DNA from: Ditylenchus dipsaci
Taxonomy: Eukaryota > Nematoda > Chromadorea > Rhabditida > Anguinidae
DNA length: 64,000 nt
NCBI GenBank assembly: GCA_004194705.1
Contig: SADC01000151.1
Location: 1-64,000, forward strand
Reading direction: 5' to 3'
This document shows positions 24,301 to 36,300 of this stretch, in pieces (within the stretch, counting starts at the first letter, position 1; each line of letters opens with the position of its first letter). The notes under the pieces are model-generated. The model saw only the letters and a program-made list of their open reading frames with translations. It was not told where the DNA came from and made no database searches. The position numbers and the translations under genes are program-made.

Positions 24301-27300
24301 TATTTGAAATACGATTTAATGAGCTTACGTAACGTCGTTAGCACTGTTTTCAAAGACAATCAGTCCGATGTCTTCCGTCCAGTTCTTATTAAGGATAGTG
24401 TGATTGTGGATAAAATCCGCAACGTCTCGGAACTGATAGGTGTAAACAGATATTAGCACCACTGAAGCGTAGACTATAAGCACAGTCAGGAACAAGTAAA
24501 TAGTTTTGCGGAAGAATGTAAATGAAATCTAAAGTGTTATATTAAAATGAACAAAATCAAAGGAGTACAGTTGACTATAGAAACTACTCACATGCAAGCT
24601 GACAATGAGAGCGGCGAAGAAAACGAAGAATCCAATCGAATATAAATAAACACGTAGGCTGTCTGTCAAGGGGCAATTGATTAGCAAGAAAGTGATCACC
24701 ACAAATATCCAATACTTGATGAAGAAATGAGTAATAAATCCAAATGCCTCCCCGCCCTGAAATTAGCATCATAATTGCGAAATCTTTAAATTACAAAAAA
24801 AAATCATTATACGGCTACACACAGAAACCACGGCAAAAGTACTTACATTTTCGCCCGTTCTGTTAGCTTGGATTCTTTGCAAAGCCGCACTTCTTGATGA
24901 GGAAGCAGATATGTCAAAAGTGCCATAAGTCAGCCTCTTCAGCCGGTCATTGTCACTCAAAGAATTGTAATAGTCCTCCCGCAGATGTAAACGAAGAAGC
25001 ACGAACAGCGGCAAACTCAACAAAATCTGAAAATAATTAAAATTGAATAAAGTCATATGCTTAGCCTTTTTTCAATGTAAAATTGATTTTATTTCCAACA
25101 TAACATTCTTTTTCTCTCTTTCTCTGCCCAGAAAGATATGAAAATTAGTCACTCTTCATGTTTGTTGTCATTTAAGTGGCAATTCTTAAACGAGAACCAG
25201 TGGGTTAGAGAACAGGCAGCCGAACACATATCAGGAAATAAGCAAATAAAAAAATGATCGGGCTACTAGGTGGGTAGGTAGGTGCCTAGTGAACTGGTAT
25301 TGAGTAGTTATAACCCCCATTCTGTAAGAGATGGATAAAAGGTGGATTAGTACCCCAACTTCAAGTGGGTTAGAAAAGTAAACAAAGCAATGAAGGAAGT
25401 TGCGCAACACACAGAAGTGGCAAATAAAAAATAATTGATCTGTCAGGAAAATTACATGATGCAAAAATTTTTTCAAAAACATTTTTTTAAAATAATACCT
25501 AAATAGATTTTATTATTATTTTTAGCTTTTCCATTTTACACATACATTTTTAAGTTTTTTACAGTCAAAACTCGATTTAACGAAACTCTATTTAACGAAA
25601 AACTCGATTTAACGAAACGTTTTGGCGGTCCCTACTGGAAAAGTCGACACTCGATTTAGCGAAAATCCACAAAATCGTCTAAAAATTAATGACCAAAACT
25701 GAAAAATGCCGTTTTCTTTTCGAAAATTGACGTCTTTTTCTGGAAAATGACGTTTTGTTTCCAAAATCTGCCGTCCTTTTTCAAATTTCGAATTCGCGAT
25801 ATTACGCTATGCCATTTCGAGCAAGACTAAGATATTTAGGATTTGAACGAACCCCATATTGAAAGAAGGGTGCAGCGATTCCCAATATCGCTGAGCATGA
25901 GTTGGATCTTTGCCCGAACCACCTTATTCACCCACTGGCGCAAACACTGACTGCTATTTGAACCGCTCTCTCAAAAATTGACCGGTGCATAAGGTTTTCG
26001 AACGACGTCAGGAGATGAAAGTTATTAATTTTTGCTCTCAGTCTTAATAGGTTCATTTCGAGGTGTATGTTGGATCTGATTATTTGCCGATAAATAATTT
26101 AATGAATAAAAAAGTTTCAAAACTCGATTTAACGAAAATTTTAAAAACTTAAGAAAGCGAAACTCGATTTAACGAAAACTCTATTGAACGAAACTTTTTG
26201 GCCGGTCCCTTGAAATTCGTTAAATCGAGTTTCAACTGTATATATTTATATACAAATTTGGATTTGTGTGACTTTCAATTCGAAAAGGCATCAAAAAATA
26301 ATGAAATATTGGCATGGCAAGATTGTGTCTTTTTCATATGGAAAGCAAGACATGAAGCGCCCCAACCAATAACTGAGATAGCCAACTTTTATATTTAATA
26401 AAAAAATATTTTTTCATGCAAACAATATTTTATCTCTTCCAATCACAAAAAGTTACACAAACAACGAGACTGGCCAGCTAAAGGCGAAATCCATTGAATA
26501 CACACACTCTTTTTGGTAAAGTCTAGCAAACCATGAATATATCACTTTTTTACCACAGTAATATGCATTCGCACGAATGGTTTTAAGTCAGCCCTTAATC
26601 AGACGAAAAGATTAAAAAATCAATTTCTAAACACACAATACATACAAAATTCAACACACATATTCTAGAGCCACAGAATAATGTGTAGAAAAAAGAAGGT
26701 AGGGTCTATTGAAATATCTTTTTAAGAGCAGAAATCGATCCTGTATGAACATATGATGGAGCGCCCAATCACCTGTGCGACAAAACACACAACAAAGGTG
26801 TGTTAAAAAATCGTAAATTTTTAACGATAAATTATGTTTGCTGGACAAAATATAGAGCGCGTATTAAACTCTAAAGGTAACTGGGCAGAAATAAAAAAGA
26901 CACGAAATTCTCGGTAAAAGAAATAGGATAGATAAGCTTAATTTTAAATTAACTACGTCTCCATTTGACTAATTAGTAGTAAATTGGTAAAAAAAATGCT
27001 GGTGAAAATGAGGAAAATGGGAAGAAAAGCGTAGGAAAACCATGGTTAGACAGTTGTGCTGTTTTACAGCAAATTAAATTTTGGCAAAAAAACAGAGCAC
27101 AAAAATGTGTTCTGTTTGTGCTGTTTTTTAAATAAAAATTTTTGATAACAGCACTGCTTCACAGTTAGTGTTTTTATAAAACTAACTCACAAGTTCGTTC
27201 AAGGTACTTTTTAGGATTTGGATATAGTTTTTTTTGTTGGATAAAACGTAGCTATTTTGAGACACTTTTACTTGTAAAACCCTTCGGAAAACAGCTAAAT

Positions 27301-30300
27301 TCTCTTGATGACATGTTTTTTTTAATTCCAAGTCCAAAACCTACGCCAAAATTTGGCTAAAAAGTAAGTTTTGGAAAAATCAGAGACATTCAAAAGATTG
27401 CTACCTATTTACCCTTTCTTATGGCTTGAAGAATTTAGTGTGAAAAAAAGACTGCAAAGTTATGATCTCAAATTCAAATAAAACTTGACACGCCATATTT
27501 TTATTACGCAGCTTAAAAGGTTTACAATCATTAAAAAGTTTTATCACCGCATCAAGTCTGTTCCCAGCATCCAAGGTCACATTAAAAAAGGTGTCTTTTT
27601 TGCATTCAATACCAATCTTTGCAAACCATCAATCAAATCAATGAGAGTGGATTAGCAGCAGATTAGCAACACAAATGGTTTGCTGCTGCACTTTCCGTAA
27701 AAAACAGACATCCAATAATCTCTCCCAGGGTACTTCCTCCCACCCCTAATGAATCACACCTGTAAAGTCAACAATGAACAAAACATCAAGAAACAGGAGC
27801 GCTCATCACTCCCCTCCTCCCCCTTTCCCATGCTGGTAACACTGTCAGGAGCGTTTGGGAAAAGAAACCCTGCCTCTATTTATAATTATTAATGTTTTGA
27901 TGAACTATTGCCACCTATGTGTCTCTTTCTAACCAAAAAAATGTCAAAAATTTGTTCCGCGATAACTTTTGAGAAAATCAAGAAAGATAAGAATGAATTA
28001 ATTAAGTTAGAATATTATTTTTCACCTCAGAAAAGTAGAAATGCTTGATGAATAGTTTTTTGATAGAGAAGAAAACACGCATCTTACTTATTTCTTTGTT
28101 GATTAACACTCGCCTTCCCAAGCGTAGTAAGTGTTGCGTTGGAATCAGAATTTAAAAAAAAAGTTTAATTCTGACACCGGATTCGTGTTCAGCGTAGTCA
28201 ATTTGCATGTAAAACCAGGGTGCACAGATGTCCTGCTTTAGCAGGAATTTCCTGCTTTTTGCTTTCAAATCCTGCTTTTTGCTTTTGAAAAAGCAGGAAT
28301 TTTTACGAATAAATATGTTAAGTCCTGCTTTTTGGAGATTTTTTGGTTAAAAATACTGCTTTTTGAATACAAAATCCTGCTTTTGTGATTTTTGATCTGT
28401 GCACCCTGTGTAAAACTGTTCTTGAAATAAAAAAGTCACTGTCGAATTCCGAATTTCAATCAAGACAAAATTATTTGAATTTAAAATTTGAATATTTTTT
28501 GTCTTGAGCGGAATTTGGAATTTGACAGTGACTTTTTTATTTCTAGAGCAGTTTTACATGCAAATTGACTACGCTGAACACGAATCCGGTGTCAGAATTA
28601 AAGTTTTTTCAAGCGGGAACGAAGTTATAGAAAAGTTGCGCTACAACTTATATATTAATTTTGCATAATTTGTTGTAATTTTATGATAAACGATTGCTGT
28701 ATTTAGTGCCAAAATAACCACAAGATTTTATTCTTTTATTTTCCATTGATCATTTAGTTAGAACTGATTTGTAGGCAGACTTTTGGCATTTTCAATGTCG
28801 CAAAAAAGAATATCCAGAAACTGGATCTTTGAGAGAAAATCGTAAATTCTATGTGAAACTATGATCACTCTGATGCAACTTTGGGCTCAATAGATAGCTC
28901 TGATCCAGCTTAATATTTTGATTGGCTTTACGCCTAGGTGAAACAGAAATTTTGGTGACTACCATCTAAATTACTACCATTCTCAAAATTTCAGGTGTTT
29001 GAGGGTGACCAAAAACAGCTTAATTTCAGGAGGGTTTCCACTAGAGTTGTAGAAATTCCCGGAAATATAGAAACCCGGGAATATTCCCGGGAACATTGGG
29101 AATATTCCCGGGAATATTCCCAATATAGGGGAAAATACCGTGAACCCGGGAATATCCCAATGTTCCCGCGAATATTCCGGGAATATTCCCATTGTACAAC
29201 CCTAGTTTCCAACATCTCATACCGACTTTTTTCAAATTTTTTTGCACCAATGTGTTGCGCGTGAAATTCTGAGTTTATCGCAACACTTACTACGCTTGGA
29301 AGCGACTGTTAATGAACAAAAAATTGAAAAATATTTTTCGAAATTGTTGAGGGAATTGGTATCTGCTCCACAAATTTTACTTTAGATCAAGAATGGATAA
29401 GAAAAGCATCATAAAGTGACATAAAATTGGCTTATACCAGGGCACTTAGACATTCTTTTTAAAAATATTTATCGTTTTGCTGCTACGTGAACTCATGGGC
29501 ACGGTTCTTTAAGAAGAGGATGAAATTACTTTATTCTTTCAAATGTTGTCAAAATTTCGAAATGCCCTGGTTTGCGAAAAAAACTGAAATATGCGGGCAG
29601 CGACATATTGCGCCATATCAAATTGCGCCATATCAAATTGCGCCACATTCAAATTGCGCCGCCGCAAATTGCGCCGCCGTAAATTGCGCCACATTCAAAT
29701 TGCGCCGCCGCTAATTGCGCCGCCGTAAATTGCGCCGCATTCAAATTGCGCCATATCAAATTGCGCCGAATTCAAATTGCGCCAACCGCAAATTGCGCCG
29801 CATTCAAACTGCGCCACCGCAAATTGCGCCGAATTCAAATTGCGCCGCCGCAGATTGCGCCAGTAAAGCCACGTTTCCTTTCAATCAAAAAAGATTTTCC
29901 TTTCACTCTCACTTTCAGTGTGTACCAACGTGGAGAAGTTGCCTCTCAATCTTTCTTTCATTCTAACTTTCAGTGCACCCAATGACTTTTTTGACACTCA
30001 CTTTCTATCTAACGTATTTTGTGGGAATTAAAATTTTTCAGTCTGAACCATCTAAACCAAGTGGTCGTCTACTTGGAGCAATTTTTTTCACTTTTCGGGT
30101 TCCAAAACTAGTTTTCTAGACTAATTCGGGCATGCTGAAGATGCTTTGATAGTGGTAAAATACGGGTTTCTAGGGTATTTTTGAGTATTGGTAAAATCGA
30201 GTTTGTAGATCACTGGCCCTTTTTAGGGCAGAGGTTTCTGACTTAAAAAAACGAATTAACTCTCGTTCCTAAAAAAAATCTTTTCAACAACAATCACTAG

Positions 30301-33300
30301 TTTATTATGTTTCGAGAAATGCATAACAATAAACCGAAAAAGGCACAACAGTGTAACATAAATATTGTGATTTAATTGCTTTGGTACTTTTCTAGATGGG
30401 CACCAATTGAGACAAAGAATTCCATCCGAAGTTGCCCACCACCATCGACGTAGTTGGTAACCAGCTGCTTAATTTGATCGGCGGAATAGATCGCTTTTTT
30501 CGACCTGATTCCACCTGTCACGCGCGCAACGGATTGTGGAGACAACTAAACATTATGGTTTATATGCACGCTCAAGAAAAAATAATAGAGAAATTACAGT
30601 TCAATCTTCTGTCGGACCTTCTCATCATCTGTTTGAAGATTCAAGATTACATCTGCAAGCGACGGATTGTCATGACTGAAGTACCGATTAAATTTCTCCC
30701 ACAGCCCGTTGAATGCTAAATCCACTAGGCTACTCACCGGCGTGTCACGATTGCTTTCTGCTGCTGAAATCGCTTCCGAAACCTTCTTCCTGACCTTAAA
30801 GTATGAGATAAAAAACCACTGCAAGAAGGAAAAAACTTCAACGAGAGCTGTATCAGGGAGATGACCATGATGCACCTTCTTTTCCACCAGATGCTCTTGG
30901 TTTGTTGATATCGCTGTTGCGCCACAATTTTTTTTCGGGCACCTCCAAATCCATTTGCCATCACATTTGCGCACCTCACGGAACCTCATTGAATAGCCAT
31001 TGCAAAAAGCCAAGGACATTGCCTCTTTCAGTATGAAATACTCTGACCATTTGCTAAACTGATCGTTAGAGCACATGAAAACAGGTTAAGACGAGAATTT
31101 TAAAAGGTTTAATGGAGATGTTTCATTACACTACACAATGGCGCAATTTGAATGCGGCGCAATTTGCGGTGGCGCAATTTGAATGCGGCGCAATTCGCGG
31201 TGGCGCAATTTGAATGCGGCGCAATTTGCGGTGGCGCAATTTGAATGCGGCGCAATTTGCGGTGGCGCAATTTGAATACGGCGCAATTTGAATGTGGCGC
31301 AATTTACATTGGCGCAATTTACGGCGGCGCAATTTGCGGCGGCGCAATTTGAATGTGGCGCAATTTGATATGGCGCAATTTGATATGGCGCAATATGTCG
31401 CTGCCCAAATATGCCACGAAAAAATTTTTTTGCGGCATAGTTAACTTTTTTTGCGAATTTGAAATTTTTCATAGATTTTTTGTGACACATTTCAGCTTTT
31501 TCGTGAAAACTTGTTTTTCTTGGCAGATATAATCTTTTTCGTGGCATTTGTCAGTTTTTTCGCAAACCAAACCATGTTATGCCCATAAAATTGAGCACTT
31601 TACTGCTTTTGACATTCATGAGTGTCAGTTAAAATCCCTCAAAATAAAAATATATTTTCGAACCGTTTTTACAAATTAGCCTACCTTGACACATAGCGTG
31701 ATGAAAGATTCAGTTCTGTTTTCAGCGAAAATGAAGCCAATAATTTTCATATAGGATTCATGAGACAATTCCTGCTTTAGATCCATGCTATAAACGTATT
31801 GAGCGAGCAACAGAAACTGAAACAAAGTGGCTGATATAAAAGTAGGTGAGATATATGGTTTTACCTCGGTGTAGAACAGAATGGCTGGAGACAAGCAAAA
31901 GACCATTTCCTGGAGTTTCTCAGTGCCCAGATGACACAGGAGAAGACCAGGAAGTAGTCCGAATACAGAGTGATACAGCAAACCCCACGTCTATAATTTA
32001 TGAATATAACATAGATGGGAAGACGAAGTGAAAAATGTACCATCATGGCAAGGAGGGCAAATACATAACAGTGATACAGTCCAAAATAAAGAAAGGCCTG
32101 CAGTCCTTGAGCAGTCATAGTCGTGTTCTTTTCATTGGGTCCTGTAAAATAAACTATAAGGTAAAACTGATAATGCCATATTTTAAATTAAAAAAAAAAG
32201 GTTTTCTGATTATCACAACTTTTGGTAAATGAGACCAGTATAACTAGGGTGGGAATACGAGGGATGTTGGTGTCGGGCCCAGCTAAGGGACAAACTGAAG
32301 GAGTGTATGTTAAATAAGACGGCTTGAGTTCAGAATCCCCCCCCCACGCGGACTGATCAGGTGGAGTAGATAACTTCATATTTTGTTTCTCGACCCCGAT
32401 TTCATGAGAAAGCTGCGCGTTTTTTCGGTTCTGAGAAAAAAAAAATTTCGAACCACAGGGGGGTATCACGGTTTTTTAGTCAAAATTTGAAAAATTTAAA
32501 TTGGCGCCTTTAAATTTAAAGGGATTGAGGGCTGTATAGGGAGGGGAAGGGAATAAAAGGGGGCCACTAATCACACAGGGCCCACTAACAAGAAGATGTT
32601 GAACATAGTTTTGAATACTGGGGCCTACCGCATAAATAAACTCTGGTATGCATGCTTTTTCATGCATCCAGAGTCACTTTCGAGTGATTTGTGTCTAAGG
32701 TATGTGGGTGTGCGCATCTCAACTCCAAGCCCCCAAGCCTTAAACCGAGGGCTGAAAAAAAAGGAACAAAAGAAAGAAGATACCTATTGTGAATATATTT
32801 GAATTTCTGTGGTATATTCTTTTGTCATTGCGTCATTATAATTTTGTGAGACTGTGCTCGTTTAAACGAGAGCTGGAAAAAATGAACAAAAGAGAGAAGA
32901 TCACCTCAACACCCACATACCTTAGACATGATTCCGAGAAGTACTCTTGACCATAAAATGCATATAAGTGCGGTGCATAATTATACGACACCCCCTATTT
33001 TGCGAATTTCGGGATTTTTCGAAATAATTCCTAAAATCTACTACCACCATTCGAAAAGGCGCGCTGAAAAACTGTGGTTTTGCTACAGTATCGATAAGTA
33101 GCCGATATTTTGTAAGAAATTTTTTTCAAAAATGTGAAATTTCGGCGGTGCATTTTTATACGACCACTTAGAACAAAGCACTATTTGCACTAAACAGAGC
33201 ACTATAACAAAGCACTACCATCATTAACAGCTTTAGAATGTAAGCCCTGAATCTTAGCTACAATTTGATAGGTCAATCTTTTATTTTTCATCATTCCGGA

Positions 33301-36300
33301 AAAAGTTATGACCATCAACAAAAAAGTGTCGATTTCTAGTCAAAATCAAAGTAAATCTAAGGAAAATGGTTGTTTGACCGCATAAATACTGATTTTCTTA
33401 AAATTTTTAATATCATAATTTACCAGTTAATGCACTTTTTGGAAGCTTAATATTTTTTCTACAAAATGACATGTCAGCTTTTTCATAAGATTGTACAGGG
33501 CTGAGAAACGGACGGTTGAAGTTGAAAGAAGTGAAAATGTCCCAAAATAAGGCAAATATAGAGGTTTTTACTTCTTTCAATTTAAACGTCCGTTTCTCAG
33601 CCCTGTACAATCTTATGAAAAAGCTGACATGTCATTTTGTAGAAAAAATATTAAGCTTCCAAAAAGTGCATTAACTGGTAAATTATGATATTAAAAATTT
33701 AAGAAAAATCAGTATTTATGCGGTCAAACAACCATTTTCCTTAGATTTACTTTGATTTTGACTAGAAATCGACACTTTTTGTTGATGGTCATAACTTTTT
33801 CCGGAATGATGAAAATAAAGATTGACCTATCAAATTGTAGCTAAGATTCAGGGCTTACATTCTAAAGCTGTTAATGATGGTAGTGCTTTGTTATAGTGCT
33901 CTGTTTAGTGCAAAATAGTGCTTTGTTCTAAGTGGTCGTATAAATATGCACCGCCGAAATTTCACATTTTGAAAAAATTTCTTACAAAAATATCGGCTAC
34001 TTATCGATACTGTAGCAAAACCACAGTTTTTCAGCGCGCTTTTTCGAATGGTGGTAGTAGATTTTAGGAATTATTTCAAAAAGTCCCGAAATTCGCAAAA
34101 ATAGGGGTGGTCGTATAATTATGCACCGCACTTTAGAGTCTTTTTTTGCCACGGCCCAGTTGAAAAACATGGTGAGGCAGTCGAAGAATATAGATATTCA
34201 AATTTATAATGTTCTGCCATAAAAGTGGCCCCCTTTTATTCCCTTCCCCTCCCAATACAGCCCTTTATCCCTTTTAAATTCAAAAGGCGCCAATTTAAAT
34301 TTTCAAATTTTGACTAAAAAACCATGATACCCTCCCCCCCCCCTGTGGTTCGAAAAAATTTTTTTTCTCAGAATCAAAAAAACGCGCGGCTTTCTCATGA
34401 AATCGGGGTCGAGAAACACGAATATGAAGTTATCTCCTCCACCTGATCAGTCCCCGTGGGGGGGGGGATTCGTCACTGCAACCAATAAGACTTTGACTAT
34501 ATCCACATTTTTGGAACAATGATGACAAACCATTAACTATCATGCAATTTTCTGTCTATCCAACACCTCTGATGTTATCCTCTGCACTGGCAATTGAGCA
34601 GCATCAAAATCCTCACTTCCAGTATTTGATAAAAGCTAAAAAGTCGATTTGGTTATATGGTTGTTAAATGAAACAGAGAAAAAGGATAAATCAAAAACTG
34701 AAGCAAAATTTTTGACAAATAAGGTGGTGAACTTTCGACAATTCTATAATTTTTCTGAATGTAAAGTTAGTACAGTCAAGTATCAATAGTCCCGATACAA
34801 AATACCCCACGAAAGTCAAATCTAATTGACTTTCGAAAAAACTATGTAAATTGTCCAACCCTATTTGTCAACGCATAAAAATCAACCAAAATAGCAACAC
34901 GCTTTCTTGTGTATCAAACATTTATTTTTTCGTCAATTTTTTGATTTTGATTTTGTTCTATCTTTTTAAGAAAATTAAGCAAATAAAGTTTTTTCATCAA
35001 TACTCTTGCTTTTTGATATTTTTTCGAAAATTCGGAAACTATATTCGCAGAACTACCCAATGGTATTTTCGGATTGGTAAAAAAAGGTAACCAAAACTTA
35101 AAAATAACACAAAATAAGTGTTCTGACACACGAAAAAGCATTGCCATCCAAAAGAGAGATCGCGAAAAATGTAAGCAAAGCAAATGGACAAAACGGAAAA
35201 GTAGCAAGATTTTGGAAAAATTGCCTAGTTTTTTTGTTTCGATCAAAAAATATATATAAATGACTACTTTTTAAAATTGGTTACGGCAGGTAGCCCTGCA
35301 ATTCTAGTTCGATCTTTGCAAAATTTAGACCGAAAAGGTAAATTATGTAGCAAATCAAAAAAATAATTTGGTTCACACGTTCACCTTTTTGTTCTACATT
35401 TTTAAACATGTTGCAATAAATTATATCTTGTAAGACACTAGAATCGCATTGTTACCTGATGGATGTATTCCCCAAACCTGGACATTATTACGGATCGTCC
35501 AAAGCAAATTTTGAAAAAAGTGCAGAATGTTAGAAGCAATAATAGCCCATAGAAAACAGTGTTAAAACTAGTATTACAGCTTATTTGCAAACTCCCTACC
35601 GCCTTTTTGCCGGCCTCCTCTTGCTCCACCACCGAGTGGTTGTTGAGTTCAGAGAGCGCATATTGCTGAATAAAATATTGTCTACTATTTACCACAACCA
35701 CAAAAGCTTAGAGACAGAACAAGAAGAGGTTAAGGCTGAGAAGTGGCGCAAATCAAACCATAACCACTCCCACTAATCTAGTGCTACTACTACGGGTGCT
35801 TCAAGGAAAGTGAGACTAGCAATAGACAAAAAGCTAGACCACTTACCTCTTCATGCACCGAGGATCCACCATCTTCCTGGTCTTCTCCAGAGCTCATTCC
35901 ACCTAGGAGGGACTTGCCAAATCCCTTTACTCCATTGCGAGTCCAAGAGTACTGCACCACCAACAGGTGGTAGATGAACAATAGGAAGGCAAAGTTGACA
36001 TAGCCAGTCCAACTGGTGTATTCAGGAACTTTTAGCTCCCACCACGGAGAATCTTTTGTGCACTCTGAACTGACCAAAGCTGTCAGACCAATCAGTCTGG
36101 AAACAAAAATTTAAAAATAGATTCGGCGAATATGGACAAACCTTGCAAGAAAGTCTTTTGGTGGAATAGCGTCTTGGACCATTTGGATTTGATAAATGTA
36201 TATGGCTAAGAAGTGTAGTGCGGAGTAGAGGATCAAGAAACGTTTGATGGCATTGAATGTGTTTCGTTTGAGAGGAGTGTACAGAGCCCACCAAGTCAAA

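Larger units (their letters stand above)
28107..29308. mobile_element. TTAA-type element with two elements nested inside
   Basis: The ends CACTCGCCTTCCCAAGCGTA and its near complement (CTACGCTTGGAAGCGACTG) are flanked by TTAA on both sides (28,103-28,106 and 29,309-29,312), as in piggyBac-like transposition. Inside are a palindrome (28,155-28,612) split by a hAT-type element, and a second hAT-type element at 29,042-29,204. Confidence 0.75.

Noticed and set aside
29594..29966. Open frames of repeated [14 protein letters not shown] peptides, and their mirror at 31,131-31,547
   Set aside because: They are translations of the ATTGCGCC arrays in the transposon arms and run in several frames.
34851..35259. 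Lys- and Phe-rich frames on both strands
   Set aside because: AT-rich intron sequence without splice context or similarity.
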